The notes under the pieces: model-generated | Told to the model about the DNA's origin: nothing | Seen by the model: the letters and a program-made list of their open reading frames with translations, nothing else | Databases searched by the model: none | Shown here: positions 25,751 through 34,049 of the stretch, one piece after another | Position numbering within the stretch: position 1 is the first letter of the stretch | Layout of the letters: each line of letters starts with the position of its first letter | Made by a program: the position numbers and the translations under genes | Assembly: GCF_014193585.1 (NCBI RefSeq) | Contig: NZ_BLXY01000001.1 | Location: 987,033 to 1,051,032, forward strand | Reading direction: 5' to 3' | From: Geomonas paludis | GTDB lineage: Bacteria > Desulfobacterota > Desulfuromonadia > Geobacterales > Geobacteraceae | Length of the DNA: 64,000 nt

Positions 25751-26596
25751 TTAGAGTTCGACGAGGTAATCGGCCTCGCTGGTGGTGGAGTTGCTGCTGT
25801 TCAGGTAGGGAGTCTGAGGTAGGATGACGACCGAGGCCACTCCGCTGCCCAGACGCTGCAACTGGTCGGGAATGGCGTACTTGACGGCATGCCAGACGCC
25901 GGTCAGCACCACCAGGGTGCGTCCGGGCTCCTTCTCGCGATAGCGGATGATATTAAGGGCCATGCCGCTGTTGCGTACCGTCTGCGCCTCGCAGAAGAAG
26001 TCGAACTTCCTGCCGTTTTGCTGGTGGTGCGGCGCCATTCGGAAGGTCTTCTTCAGGAACGCGACCTGCGGATTGGCCAGGTCGCAGCTGGTCCCCGCCG
26101 GCAGCCCCTTTCTCTCCTCCGGAGTCAGGGCGGCGAACCCGTCCCGGGAGACCTTGCGTACGATAGCGAGAGGCACGTTGAGGGCCACCATGGGGATGTG
26201 TTTGTCCCTGGCGAACAGGAAGATGTCACGGTACATCTGCCAGTCGGTCCAGTTCCTCTCGAAGACCTGCTGCATCTCCGGCTCCCCGAGGTTACCCGCC
26301 ACCCAGTCGTCCAGTGCCTGCTGCGAGTCGCTCTGCATCATCTCCAGCCCGATGGCGAGCGGTCGCTTCCCGGCATCCAGCAAACGCAGCAGGTCGAGTT
26401 GCAGCTCGTGATGGTAGGACTCCTCGTGCGATTCCCCGATCAGGGTGACCTGGCTTGCGCCAGCCGCGGCGGCCAGTTGGGGCAAGGAGATGGTCTGGCC
26501 GTCGCTGAGGCGGGTGACTACGGTGTGGCCTTGCGCCTGGGAGCAGCAAACCGAGATCAGCACCGCGATGAGAAGCGCCCTGAAGCACCCGGACAT
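25751..26596 (-). CDS. ChaN-family (haem-regulated) exported protein
   Basis: This 281-residue protein has an N-terminal signal (ALLIAVLISVCCSQAQG; Cys residues near cleavage allow a lipoprotein). It then has the ChaN/DUF399 fold with its conserved motifs: VTLIGESHEESYHHELQLDLL, IGLEMMQSDSQ, DWVAGNLGEPE, VALNVPLAIVRKV and, near the end, LVVLTGVWHAVKY. ChaN proteins bind haem at a dimer interface and may act as metal-dependent hydrolases related to EreA/TraB; the GESH motif is the proposed active site. ATG 26596 has AAGGAGG at ideal spacing, so the earlier in-frame ATG at 26629 is rejected. Confidence 0.87.
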   Translation of the reverse strand: MSGCFRALLIAVLISVCCSQAQGHTVVTRLSDGQTISLPQLAAAAGASQVTLIGESHEESYHHELQLDLLRLLDAGKRPLAIGLEMMQSDSQQALDDWVAGNLGEPEMQQVFERNWTDWQMYRDIFLFARDKHIPMVALNVPLAIVRKVSRDGFAALTPEERKGLPAGTSCDLANPQVAFLKKTFRMAPHHQQNGRKFDFFCEAQTVRNSGMALNIIRYREKEPGRTLVVLTGVWHAVKYAIPDQLQRLGSGVASVVILPQTPYLNSSNSTTSEADYLVEL

Positions 26597-26806
26597 GATC
26601 GCCTCCTTGCGCAGCTCTGCCGCATTCATACCGGCGGCACAGGCCGCGCCCGCCGTGGCGGGACAGGAACGGACCCCTATGGGGGAGGGAAGGTGTTGTC
26701 GGATTAACAGTGGCTAATTGTATCGGGTGGAAGGCTGGCGACAAGCAGGCAGGAGTGTTTTTGGGCGCAGGCCGTGGATTGGCAGGCCGGCCGCGGCGGG
26801 AAGGGG

Positions 26807-28405
26807 CTACGATCCGCTGACTGCGCAGTCGCGCAGCTTTCTGAGCATGTAACGCATCTGTTCCCTGTTGTAAGGCTTGGCGAGGAATGCCGCGTTGGGA
26901 TCGCTGTCGATGAAGGGTGACACCTCTTTCTTACCGTAGCCGCTGCAGAAGAGGATGGGAAGTGCAGGGGCCTCCCGGCGCAGTTCCTGGTAGGCCTCCA
27001 CCCCGTCCATCTCGGGCATGGTCAGGTCCATCAACACCAGGTCGATGTCCCGGGAGCGTTCGCGGTAGATGTCCAATGCCTCGCGACCGTTGCAGGCCGT
27101 GATGACGCTCAGGCCCAGCCCGTTCAAGAGCACCGTGCCGACCTGGCGCAGTTCCGGTTCGTCGTCAACCAGCAGGACGGTCCCTTTCAGTCGTTCCTGT
27201 GATTGCCGTGGTGGTTCCACGGCAGGGCCTGCGTCCCGGCGGGGGGACGGGGCGGGGCACGTCGGGAAGAAGATCCTGAAGCTGGAACCCTCCCCGAGCG
27301 TGCTGGAAAGCTGCAGAGCCCCGTTGTGGCTTCTGATGATTCCGATCGTGGCCGACATCCCGAGGCCGCGCCCGGTGAACTTGGTGCTGAAGAAAGGGTC
27401 GAAGACACGCTGCCGCGTTTCCTCGCTCATGCCGCAACCGTCGTCGCTGACCTCGAGACAGAGGTAGGATCCCGGGGCGATGGTGTTGCCGAAGGCGTCG
27501 CAGCTCCCTTCGTCGGGCGCAATAGTGTGCTCGGCGAGGGAGATGCCGACGGTCCCCCTCCGGTCCCCGATCGCTTCCACCGCGTTGACCACGAGGTTCA
27601 TGATGATCTGCTGCACCTGTGCCTGGTCCCCCTTGATCAGGGGGAGGCTCGGCTCGATCAGGTACTTGAAGGCGACCTTCTTCTTGAAGGCAGGCTGGAG
27701 CATGCTCACCACTTCGCGCACCTGGACGCTGAGGTCGATCTCGGTCTGCACCAGGGGGCTTTTGCCCGCGTAGTTGAGCATCTGGCGGCACAGGTCGGCC
27801 GCACGGTTCCCGGCTTGTTCGATCTGCTCCAGGTGCTTCTGTATCTCTTTGGGGGTGGCGGTGCGGGCCATGGCGCAATGACCGAGGATGATGGTCAGGA
27901 TGTTGTTGAAGTCATGGGCGATGCCGCCGGAGAGGACACCGAGGCTTTCCAGTCTCTGGGTCTGTTGCAGTTGCTGCTCCAGGGCCAGCCGGTATTCTTC
28001 GGCCTTCTTCCGTTCGGTCACGTCCCGGGCGACGTGCACGCAGGCAGCGACTTCGCCCAGCTCGTTGTACAAGGGGGAGACGGAGATCTCGAAGAAGCCG
28101 CCCAAGTGCCTTTCCTCCATCTCGACGTGGGGGGCCTCGCCGTCCTGCAGCAGTTTCAAGAAGGGACAGGTGCCGGGAGCCTCACCGATCTCGTGGAACA
28201 GTTCGTAGCATTTGCGGCCCGGGATCTCGGTCGGGCGCATGCCGAGCCGGTCGGCCATGGCGCGGTTGGCGCGGGTGATGGTGTGTTGGGTGTCGGTGAT
28301 GAAAATGAGGTCGGGGACGGCATCGAAGGTGAGTTCCCATTCCCTTTTGCCGCGGCTGAGAGCTTCGTAAAGAAACTGCGTGGTAAGATCGCCGTCTACT
28401 GGCAT
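26807..28405 (-). CDS. Soluble PAS hybrid histidine kinase under riboswitch control
   Basis: This 532-residue protein without membrane helices has a PAS domain at 22-135. The PAS contains CYELFHEIGEAPGTCPF, a Cys-x-His-x-Cys arrangement seen in PAS domains that may bind a cofactor. HisKA follows with His164 in GGIAHDFNNIL, then a HATPase (MNLVVNAVEAIGD, GRGLGMSATIG) and a receiver (VLMDLTMPEMDG, Lys in AKPYNREQ). ATG 28405 follows GGGGGTGACGAC. The leader from about 28782 carries a GEMM-I riboswitch plus terminator, so transcription should respond to a cyclic dinucleotide. No regulator gene adjoins it. Confidence 0.92.
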   Translation of the reverse strand: MPVDGDLTTQFLYEALSRGKREWELTFDAVPDLIFITDTQHTITRANRAMADRLGMRPTEIPGRKCYELFHEIGEAPGTCPFLKLLQDGEAPHVEMEERHLGGFFEISVSPLYNELGEVAACVHVARDVTERKKAEEYRLALEQQLQQTQRLESLGVLSGGIAHDFNNILTIILGHCAMARTATPKEIQKHLEQIEQAGNRAADLCRQMLNYAGKSPLVQTEIDLSVQVREVVSMLQPAFKKKVAFKYLIEPSLPLIKGDQAQVQQIIMNLVVNAVEAIGDRRGTVGISLAEHTIAPDEGSCDAFGNTIAPGSYLCLEVSDDGCGMSEETRQRVFDPFFSTKFTGRGLGMSATIGIIRSHNGALQLSSTLGEGSSFRIFFPTCPAPSPRRDAGPAVEPPRQSQERLKGTVLLVDDEPELRQVGTVLLNGLGLSVITACNGREALDIYRERSRDIDLVLMDLTMPEMDGVEAYQELRREAPALPILFCSGYGKKEVSPFIDSDPNAAFLAKPYNREQMRYMLRKLRDCAVSGS

Positions 28406-28605
28406 GTCGTCACCCCCAAATCGGGAACGAAACGTTGCGGGAGCGGTCGGCCTTCCCGGTAGCTGCACTGCAGGTGCATGCCGGGGTGCCAGGGAAAAGT
28501 AAGGCTGCCGCAGCCAAGCTCTGGTTTCATGGGGGCTCCCGTGATGTGGCGCCTTGCAGTGAGCGGGGGGGAAGCCGTGACGGAACCAAGGAGCAAGCGG
28601 TGCAT
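28396..28605 (-). CDS. Possible leader peptide ORF between riboswitch and kinase
   Basis: A 69-codon frame begins at an ATG with a good GGGAGG site and stops just inside the kinase start, overlapping it by about 10 bp. It is basic and Pro/His-rich (MHRLLLGSVTAS opening), with no recognisable domain. It is downstream of the riboswitch terminator on the same transcript. It could be a translated leader that couples ribosomes to the kinase start, or a chance frame. Confidence 0.3.
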   Translation of the reverse strand: MHRLLLGSVTASPPLTARRHITGAPMKPELGCGSLTFPWHPGMHLQCSYREGRPLPQRFVPDLGVTTCQ

Positions 28606-28652
28606 GGCCTATCTATTCCTCCCGGTTGCATTCCATTCTCTGCACTGGACGC

Positions 28653-28696
28653 AAAAAAACCGGGGCAGAATATCGAATGATATTTCGGCAACCCGG
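28653..28696 (-). terminator. Riboswitch expression-platform terminator
   Basis: On the minus strand CCGGG (28696-28692) pairs with CCCGG (28664-28660) around an inner AATATC/GATATT stem, followed by seven Ts (28659-28653). The left arm is part of the aptamer's last helix, so aptamer folding and terminator formation exclude each other. Ligand binding should turn expression on. Confidence 0.8.
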
Positions 28697-28760
28697 CTGT
28701 CTCGGAGAGACCCAATAGGCTTTCCGCCCCATCCTCGCGGATGGTTGAGTATTATCGTGT
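28679..28760 (-). ncRNA. GEMM-I riboswitch, GEMM-Ib (3',3'-cGAMP) subtype
   Basis: The minus-strand RNA has all GEMM landmarks in order: AATACTCAACC, a CATCC-GCGA-GGATG hairpin with GNRA loop, GGGGCGGAAAGCC, a variable hairpin GGGTCTCTCCGAGAC, then AGCCGGGTTGCCGAAA. Against the Vibrio Vc2 c-di-GMP aptamer the ligand-contacting G20 position reads A here. This change defines the Geobacter GEMM-Ib class that binds 3',3'-cGAMP. The sequence closely resembles Geobacter cGAMP aptamers I recall from structural work. It is followed directly by an overlapping terminator and controls the hybrid kinase at 26807-28405. Confidence 0.88.
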
Positions 28761-28788
28761 ATCTTGTTGATGTATTTAATTTTTGTCC

Positions 28789-28817
28789 ATTATGCTCTTC
28801 GCCTCATGTCAAGTCAA
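28789..28817 (-). promoter_or_regulatory. Sigma-70-like promoter for the riboswitch transcript
   Basis: Minus strand: TTGACT (-35, 28817-28812), a 17-bp spacer, and CATAAT (-10, 28794-28789). The transcript would start near 28782, about 22 nt before the riboswitch aptamer. Confidence 0.65.
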
Positions 28818-28878
28818 TGGAATGACAGCACGTACCATCACTATCCTGGTGAGTTCAATCACTAAAAGATCACTTTTG

Positions 28879-30792
28879 TCAGAAATAGAAGTTCCACAGC
28901 AGGTTGTGTTCAGAAATGGTGTGCCCTGAGACATCCCCGACAGTCATGCTAAGGCTCAGGCTCTGTTGCTGTGCCAACCGGAAGTTCTGTGCCAGCGTCG
29001 CCTTGACAGAGATGCGCTCATCTCCGACGACGTAGCAAAAGGCCGATCCTTCCAAATTTACCTTCCACGACTCCGTGACCTGTTCCAGCCAACCAAGGCT
29101 GATGCCGGGCGCCGCAGCCACCGTTCCGCGCAGGTGCCTGCCACCATCGACGTCGATCTCCGCGAAGCCGTACATGATGCCGCCCAAGGGGGACCTGCGG
29201 GCGGCGCCCCCGCCGCTGTTCAGCCTGAAGATGAGGGAATCCCTGCCGTCCTGCATCACCTCGGTGTCCCAACCGGCCGCGACCTTCCAGGAGAACGGTT
29301 TGAAGAAGCGGTCCCGGGGAGCGGTGGAAAGGATGTCAAGGAGGTGCAGGGTGCGCAGCCGCGGGCGCCCGGTTTCCGGCACGTAATCGACCCGCGTGTC
29401 GAAGAACTTGATCTGGGCACCCTTCAGGTAGCCCTGGTCCGGGTCGAGCAGGCTGTGGAATTCCGGCTGCAGATGGATCGCGCCATACCAGTCCCCCCGG
29501 CGCACGCCCCCTCCCAGGCCGAGCTTGGAGGTGTGGTGCCCGGCGTCGGGGGGGGCGGGGGGCGTGACGGCATAGGCGGCCTCGCTCCCGGTACCGAGTG
29601 CGCTGCGTTGGGCCAATAGCTTCAGGTAGAGCTTCGAATACGGATCCTGCTCCAGTTCCTTGCGGGCCAGACGCAACTGCACCAACTCCGCGGCGAGATC
29701 CAGCACCTCCCGTTTTGCCTGCTCGGTGATGGCCATTGCAGCGACGCTCGCGGCGGTGCGCCGGTCCTGGGCCACTTCCAGGGCGGCCTGCTGTCCCTGG
29801 TCGTCGAGCAGCGAAGCGACCTGGACGATGCGCGCCCCCTGGGAGGGGCGATAGACCGCCGGCTCCAGGATGCCGCTTTGCTGTGCGATCTCGATGGTGT
29901 TGGTTGGGTGGACCAGCAGTCCGGTGCGGTCGGAGAGGTGCAGCGTGGGGCGGGCCGCTTCGATCAAAAAGAGCAGGTTGTAGGAGCAGTTCTCGTCCAG
30001 GAAGTAGTAATCGGAGGCGATGCGCTGCAGTTCCAGGGCGTGCAGCAGCAGCTTTTCCACCTCCTCCCTGGAGAGCTTCAGACGGTACTCCCACATGTCC
30101 CTGTGCTCCAGGTCGCTGTATTCCTTAACTTTCTGGTAGTACGGCATCAGGGAGTAGTACCCCTTGTACAGCCCGGTGAGTCCCTTGAAGGCGTAGAGGA
30201 AGCCGTTGGAGTCGGTGGCGTCGGCCGCGTAGTTCACCGCATACGAGATGAGGTTGCTCTTGCTGGAGCTGTCGATCCTGATCAGGGTGTGGCCGAACAT
30301 GGAGGCGGGGCTGTTGATGTGCCCCACCGGGAAAACCAGCACCGCCGAACGCGCATCGATGGTCCTGATCTGTTCCTGCTGCTCCGAGCACAGCGGTGCC
30401 GGGAGACGGGCCGGGTCGATGGTAAGTTCCTCGCTGAGCCACGCCAGGCGCGCGGGGAAGCGGCAGATGGGATGTTCTCCGTCCGGCGCCTCCGGCTGGA
30501 AGAATGCTGCCAGTGTGGCGGAGAGTTCCGCCTCCGGGTCGGTCCTGCCGGTGGGGGCGAGGAAAAAGTTGGGGTCGGAAATGCGGCTTACCGTGCCGCC
30601 GGTCAGGGCCTTTTTGTAATGCAGCAGGATCTGCCAGGGGCGCTGCTCCCAGAGGCGCTTGGCCCGTGCTTCCCTGATGAGTTGGTCGCGGTAGGGGAGG
30701 TCGCCCGCCATCGCGGGGAGGGGGGCGGAAATGAGCAGCAGTAGGATGGGGAGGATGCGGCGCAGCAGGGTCATGTTCATTCCAGTGTTCAT
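28879..30792 (-). CDS. DUF4105 (Lnb N-terminal periplasmic) outer-envelope protein
   Basis: This 637-residue protein has a Sec signal (ILPILLLLISAPLPAMAG). The DUF4105 papain-like module spans about 30-290: AVLVFPVGHINSPASMFGH with its His, YAVNYAADATDSNG, GLTGLYKGYYSLMPYY, and the Cys motif in DENCSYNLLFLIEAARP. The last 220 residues are strand-rich and end in LLWNFYF, like an outer-membrane barrel. DUF4105 proteins are NlpC/P60-like and thought to act on cell-envelope amide or ester bonds. Three ATGs lie within seven codons (30792, 30780, 30774); none has a strong ribosome-binding site. Confidence 0.88.
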   Translation of the reverse strand: MNTGMNMTLLRRILPILLLLISAPLPAMAGDLPYRDQLIREARAKRLWEQRPWQILLHYKKALTGGTVSRISDPNFFLAPTGRTDPEAELSATLAAFFQPEAPDGEHPICRFPARLAWLSEELTIDPARLPAPLCSEQQEQIRTIDARSAVLVFPVGHINSPASMFGHTLIRIDSSSKSNLISYAVNYAADATDSNGFLYAFKGLTGLYKGYYSLMPYYQKVKEYSDLEHRDMWEYRLKLSREEVEKLLLHALELQRIASDYYFLDENCSYNLLFLIEAARPTLHLSDRTGLLVHPTNTIEIAQQSGILEPAVYRPSQGARIVQVASLLDDQGQQAALEVAQDRRTAASVAAMAITEQAKREVLDLAAELVQLRLARKELEQDPYSKLYLKLLAQRSALGTGSEAAYAVTPPAPPDAGHHTSKLGLGGGVRRGDWYGAIHLQPEFHSLLDPDQGYLKGAQIKFFDTRVDYVPETGRPRLRTLHLLDILSTAPRDRFFKPFSWKVAAGWDTEVMQDGRDSLIFRLNSGGGAARRSPLGGIMYGFAEIDVDGGRHLRGTVAAAPGISLGWLEQVTESWKVNLEGSAFCYVVGDERISVKATLAQNFRLAQQQSLSLSMTVGDVSGHTISEHNLLWNFYF

Positions 30793-30863
30793 TTTAAAGA
30801 AAAGAAGAAAAGGGGACAGGCTGCTTTTACAAGTAACGGTAGCGGAGGCATGCTCCAGAGACT

Positions 30864-30894
30864 AAAAAGGGTGCACAGTTGTCGCTGTGCACCC
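30864..30894 (-). terminator. Intrinsic terminator of DUF3015 gene
   Basis: Minus strand: GGGTGCACAG, a 6-base loop, CTGTGCACCC, then TTTTT (30868-30864), 25 bp after the stop of the DUF3015 gene. Confidence 0.88.
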
Positions 30895-30918
30895 CGGGTG
30901 GCGTATGTGCCTTTAGGA

Positions 30919-31389
30919 TCAGTTGCTGGTTACGGTGACGACGTTGTCGATGACCTCGGCCATGACGATCTTGTCGGAGGTGAATATCTTGTTGAAGTTG
31001 GCCTGCAGCTTCGCCTTATAGGCGTCGCTCTGGGTGGAGGGAACACCCATCATCTCGACGAAGGTGTCCAGGGTCTCGCCTTTGCCCATGGCGATTTCCT
31101 TGGCCAGGTTGTCCATGTTGGCACGGACGAACTCGTTCAGCTTCTCGTTCTGCACGATCTTGCCCGGCTTGACGCACTCGGAGGTACCGGAGGTGATACC
31201 GAAGGTCTGGGTGCCGGAGGTGCCGTTGGTGGTCGATTGCAGGATCTCGAACAGGATCGAGCCGTCGGCCTTGTTCTGCCACAGCATCGTGCCGAGGCCG
31301 CACCCGGTGTTGGTGTGTGCCTGGCCGGCAGCAAAGGCGGAACCGGTGATCAAAAGAGTGAGTGCGAATGCCATCATCAGCTTTTTCAT
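30919..31389 (-). CDS. DUF3015 family exported protein
   Basis: This 156-residue protein has a Sec signal (LMMAFALTLLITGSAFA) and the DUF3015 pattern TGCGLGTMLW near the mature N-terminus, SGTSECVKP and a C-terminal helical pair; two Cys (in TGCGLG and SECVKP) may form a disulfide. ATG 31389 has an AAAGGAG site; the in-frame upstream ATG at 31437 does not. The function of DUF3015 is unknown. It is abundant in Geobacter-like proteomes as a small periplasmic protein. It has its own strong terminator, so it is monocistronic. Confidence 0.88.
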   Translation of the reverse strand: MKKLMMAFALTLLITGSAFAAGQAHTNTGCGLGTMLWQNKADGSILFEILQSTTNGTSGTQTFGITSGTSECVKPGKIVQNEKLNEFVRANMDNLAKEIAMGKGETLDTFVEMMGVPSTQSDAYKAKLQANFNKIFTSDKIVMAEVIDNVVTVTSN

Positions 31390-31547
31390 GGTCGTTCTCC
31401 TTTTGTGAGGAAATTGTAACGCAAGTATATGGGGCACTTCGTCACTGTCAACTCAAACGCTGAAAAAGATGGAGCTGCCACTTCAAAGCCGGCGAAATAA
31501 AGGCACAAGTCAGTTCCGGAGAGAGGCGGCAAACAGCGCAAACGAAT

Positions 31548-31578
31548 GCGAGCCTCCCCTTTAGCAGAGGAGGCTCGC
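31548..31578. terminator. Strong hairpin between chemotaxis and DUF3015 genes
   Basis: A 10-bp perfect stem (GCGAGCCTCC and GGAGGCTCGC, 11-base loop) is followed on the plus strand by GTGTCGTTTTT. It lies about 100 bp past the end of the chemotaxis gene on the minus strand and probably ends that transcript, although the T tract is better on the plus strand. Confidence 0.55.
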
Positions 31579-31680
31579 GTGTCGTTTTTAACTGCAGGAT
31601 GTGATCAGGAACGTGCCCCGATTTTTCTATCTCAAGCTGGCGGTGCGCTACGATGGTTCCCGCCTTTCAGTGGTGACTGG

Positions 31681-33669
31681 CTATGCCAGTTTGAAGCGCC
31701 CCACGATCTGTTGCAGCTCTGAGGCGAGGCCGGACATGTGCGTCGCCGCCTTGGCCGTCTCGTGGGCGCCGCCCGCCGTCTCCGAGACCACGTCGGTTAT
31801 CGTGCCGATGTTGGCCGTAATCTCGCCGGTGACCGCGGTCTGCTGTTCCGCTGCAGTCGCGATCTGGTGGATCTGGGAGGTGAGCTCGTTGATGGCGTTC
31901 ATGATGTCATCCAGCGCAGCACCGGAGCGGCGCGAGCTTTCCATGCCGGATTCGACCTCCTGCACCCCGTGCTTCATGCTTGCCACGGCGCCGCTGGTGT
32001 CGCTCTGGATCGCCTTGATCATGGCGCCGATCTCCTTGGTTGCCCGGGTCGTGCGTTCCGCCAAGGCCCGCACCTCGTCCGCCACCACGGCGAAGCCACG
32101 CCCCTGCTCGCCGGCCCGGGCCGCCTCAATCGCGGCGTTGAGCGCGAGGAGGTTGGTCTGGTCGGCGATGTCCTCGATGGTCCCGACGATCGCTCCTATC
32201 TCGTCTGAGCGGGTGCCCAGGTTCTGGACGGTCTGGGCCGATTCTTTCACACGCTCGGCGATCTTCTGCATGCCGACCAGGGTTTGTTGTACCACCTGGG
32301 CGCCGCCGCGGGCGGTTTCGCTGGCACGGTTGGAGGATTCGGCGGCCTGGGAGCAGTTGCTCGAGATGTCGTTGGAGGTCGCGCTCATTTCCTCGCTGGC
32401 GGTCGCCACCGTCCCGGACTGTGCGGCTACCTCCTCGGCGGCGGTGGCGATCTGTACCGCGGTCGCGCTCAACTGCTGTCAGGAGACGGAAAGCTGGCCG
32501 GTGTTGCGGGAGAGCTGGGAGACGATGCCGTGCACGTTGTCGATGAACCGGTTGAACCAGGTGCTTACCTCGCCCAGTTCGTCTTTGCGCCCGACTTCGA
32601 GCCGCCTGGTGAGATCCCCCTCCCCCTCGGCGATGTCCTTGAGCATGCCGAGCATCCGGGAGAGCGGGCGGGTGATGCCCAGGGAGATGAAGACGCCGAG
32701 GAGGCAGGTCCCGAGGCTGGCAACGCCGGCGAGGACCAGGCTCAGAATAAGGGTAAGGCGGGCATCGTGCGCCAGTCGACCGGCGGTGGCCAGGATTTCC
32801 GTGGTCAGCACATCCTCGACCTGCTTCATGCTATCGATCTTCTCAGTGATCACGGGGAACCAGTTCTCCGCGGGGATGCCGAAGTGGCCGGACAGTCCCT
32901 TCGACAGCACCGCGCCCCTGATCTCCTCGACCTTGCCGAAGACCGGCGCCTTAGCTTTTTCCTCGTAGGCGGCTATCGCCTGCGGGGAAGCGAACTTGCG
33001 GAACATGTCCAGGTAGTCCTGTTGCGCCGCGAGGATGGTCATGGTTCGCTGCAGTCTCTCCTGGTCAAGGACATCCGCCGCCAGCACCGCGTTCAGCGCC
33101 GCCCGTTCCTTCCCGGTCTCCTCCTTGGCCTTTACGAAGCTGTAATAGGCCGTCGCCTGGCGCATCACCTCGCGCTTGCCGCTGGTGGTTGCGACTGCGG
33201 CCACGACGTCCATGTAGGAGTTGATCAAGCCGGTGTAGAAGGTGTAGGCCTGGGCGCCGGTGACCTGGAGGGAGTCGATTCCGGTCCGGGTCTCCTTGAG
33301 CTTGGCGATGGCGCTCTCCGCAGCGTCGAGGCTTGGTTTCACCAACAGTACCGATGCCTCGTTCGTCTTCAGGAAACCGGCAACCGCTTCAATTTCCCGG
33401 TCGACCTTGGCCCTCTGGCCGGCCAATTCCTCACGGAATTTGGTCCCCTTGGCGTTGAGGTAGCCGGAGGTGTAGCCACGTTCCTTCTGGATCTGGTGTG
33501 ACAGTTCTCCTACCTGTACCGCGAGGGCGGTCAGCTTCTGGGTTTGGACCAGCCCCTGCAGGGCGGTGTAGTCCTTGTTTGCGTTGTAAATGGAGAAGAT
33601 GACCATCCCGAAGACCGGGACGGCGATCATCAGCGACAGCTTGGTGCGGATTCTCAGATTCCTGAACAT
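31681..33669 (-). pseudogene. Methyl-accepting chemotaxis protein with NIT sensor, interrupted by in-frame TGA
   Basis: One continuous frame of about 662 codons carries a single TGA at 32481-32479. Before the stop (396 residues) there is a membrane helix, a nitrate/nitrite-sensing NIT domain (SHQIQKERGYTSGYL is the hallmark), a second helix (LILSLVLAGVASLGTCLLG) and HAMP. After it comes the signalling domain with the hairpin tip [38 protein letters not shown] and the rest of the coiled coil. The frame is undisturbed on both sides ([15 protein letters not shown]). One base change (for example TCA to TGA) would explain it. Without readthrough, receptor and signaller are separated. A TTG at 32472 could restart the C-terminal half but lacks a clear site. 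Confidence 0.82.
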
Positions 33670-33916
33670 GGTCGTTCCTTCCTTTGCGCGAGATTCTCCA
33701 GCTCTTAACCCAGCGCCTGGGCGCGACTGGCGGCGCTTTATGACAGCATGACCTGCTGCCTTTGATATTCGCTTTCAGCTATCGGCGCGGTGGGCGGCAA
33801 ACTTTAGGGGAAATTCCCGCAGGCGGGAGCAATGGCGATGGGAGTGATGGGAGTGGGAAAGGCAGGACGGACTGGCGGCTGGGCTTGGCTGGGCAGCTGG
33901 GCAGCTGAACTGTGGG

Positions 33917-33964
33917 CTGTGGGGCTGTGGGGCTGTGGGGCTGCGGGGCTGCGGGGCTGCGGGG
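33917..33964. repeat. 8-bp tandem repeat CTG(T/C)GGGG x6
   Basis: Six head-to-tail 8-bp units start at 33917, 33925, 33933, 33941, 33949 and 33957. The first three read CTGTGGGG and the last three CTGCGGGG, so two blocks of homogenised variants are visible. It lies directly past the purine permease terminator in a non-coding gap. Confidence 0.93.
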
Positions 33965-33986
33965 CTGCGCTGGGGGCTTGGGGCAC

Positions 33987-34020
33987 AAAAAAGCCGCTGC
34001 TCCCTTGCGGGGGCAGCGGC
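33987..34020 (-). terminator. Intrinsic terminator of the hpt-permease operon
   Basis: Minus strand: GCCGCTGC, a 12-base loop, GCAGCGGC, then TTTTTT (33992-33987), 30 bp after the permease stop. Confidence 0.92.
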
Positions 34021-34049
34021 TCGCCGAACAACGGCAGGTGGACGAAGGG

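Larger units (their letters stand above)
33670..34049. other. Non-coding region with short tandem repeats
   Basis: No gene is supported. The region holds the chemotaxis gene promoter side (33670-33780), G-rich degenerate repeats (33825-33916), an exact 8-bp tandem array (33917-33964) and the permease terminator (33987-34020). Confidence 0.7.

Noticed and set aside
32440-32481. Possible selenocysteine recoding at the TGA in the chemotaxis receptor
   Set aside because: The 40 nt after TGA form at most a GCGGT/ACCGC stem with a wide loop that lacks the usual G-U containing SelB-binding apex, and the site is in a coiled-coil region without redox use.
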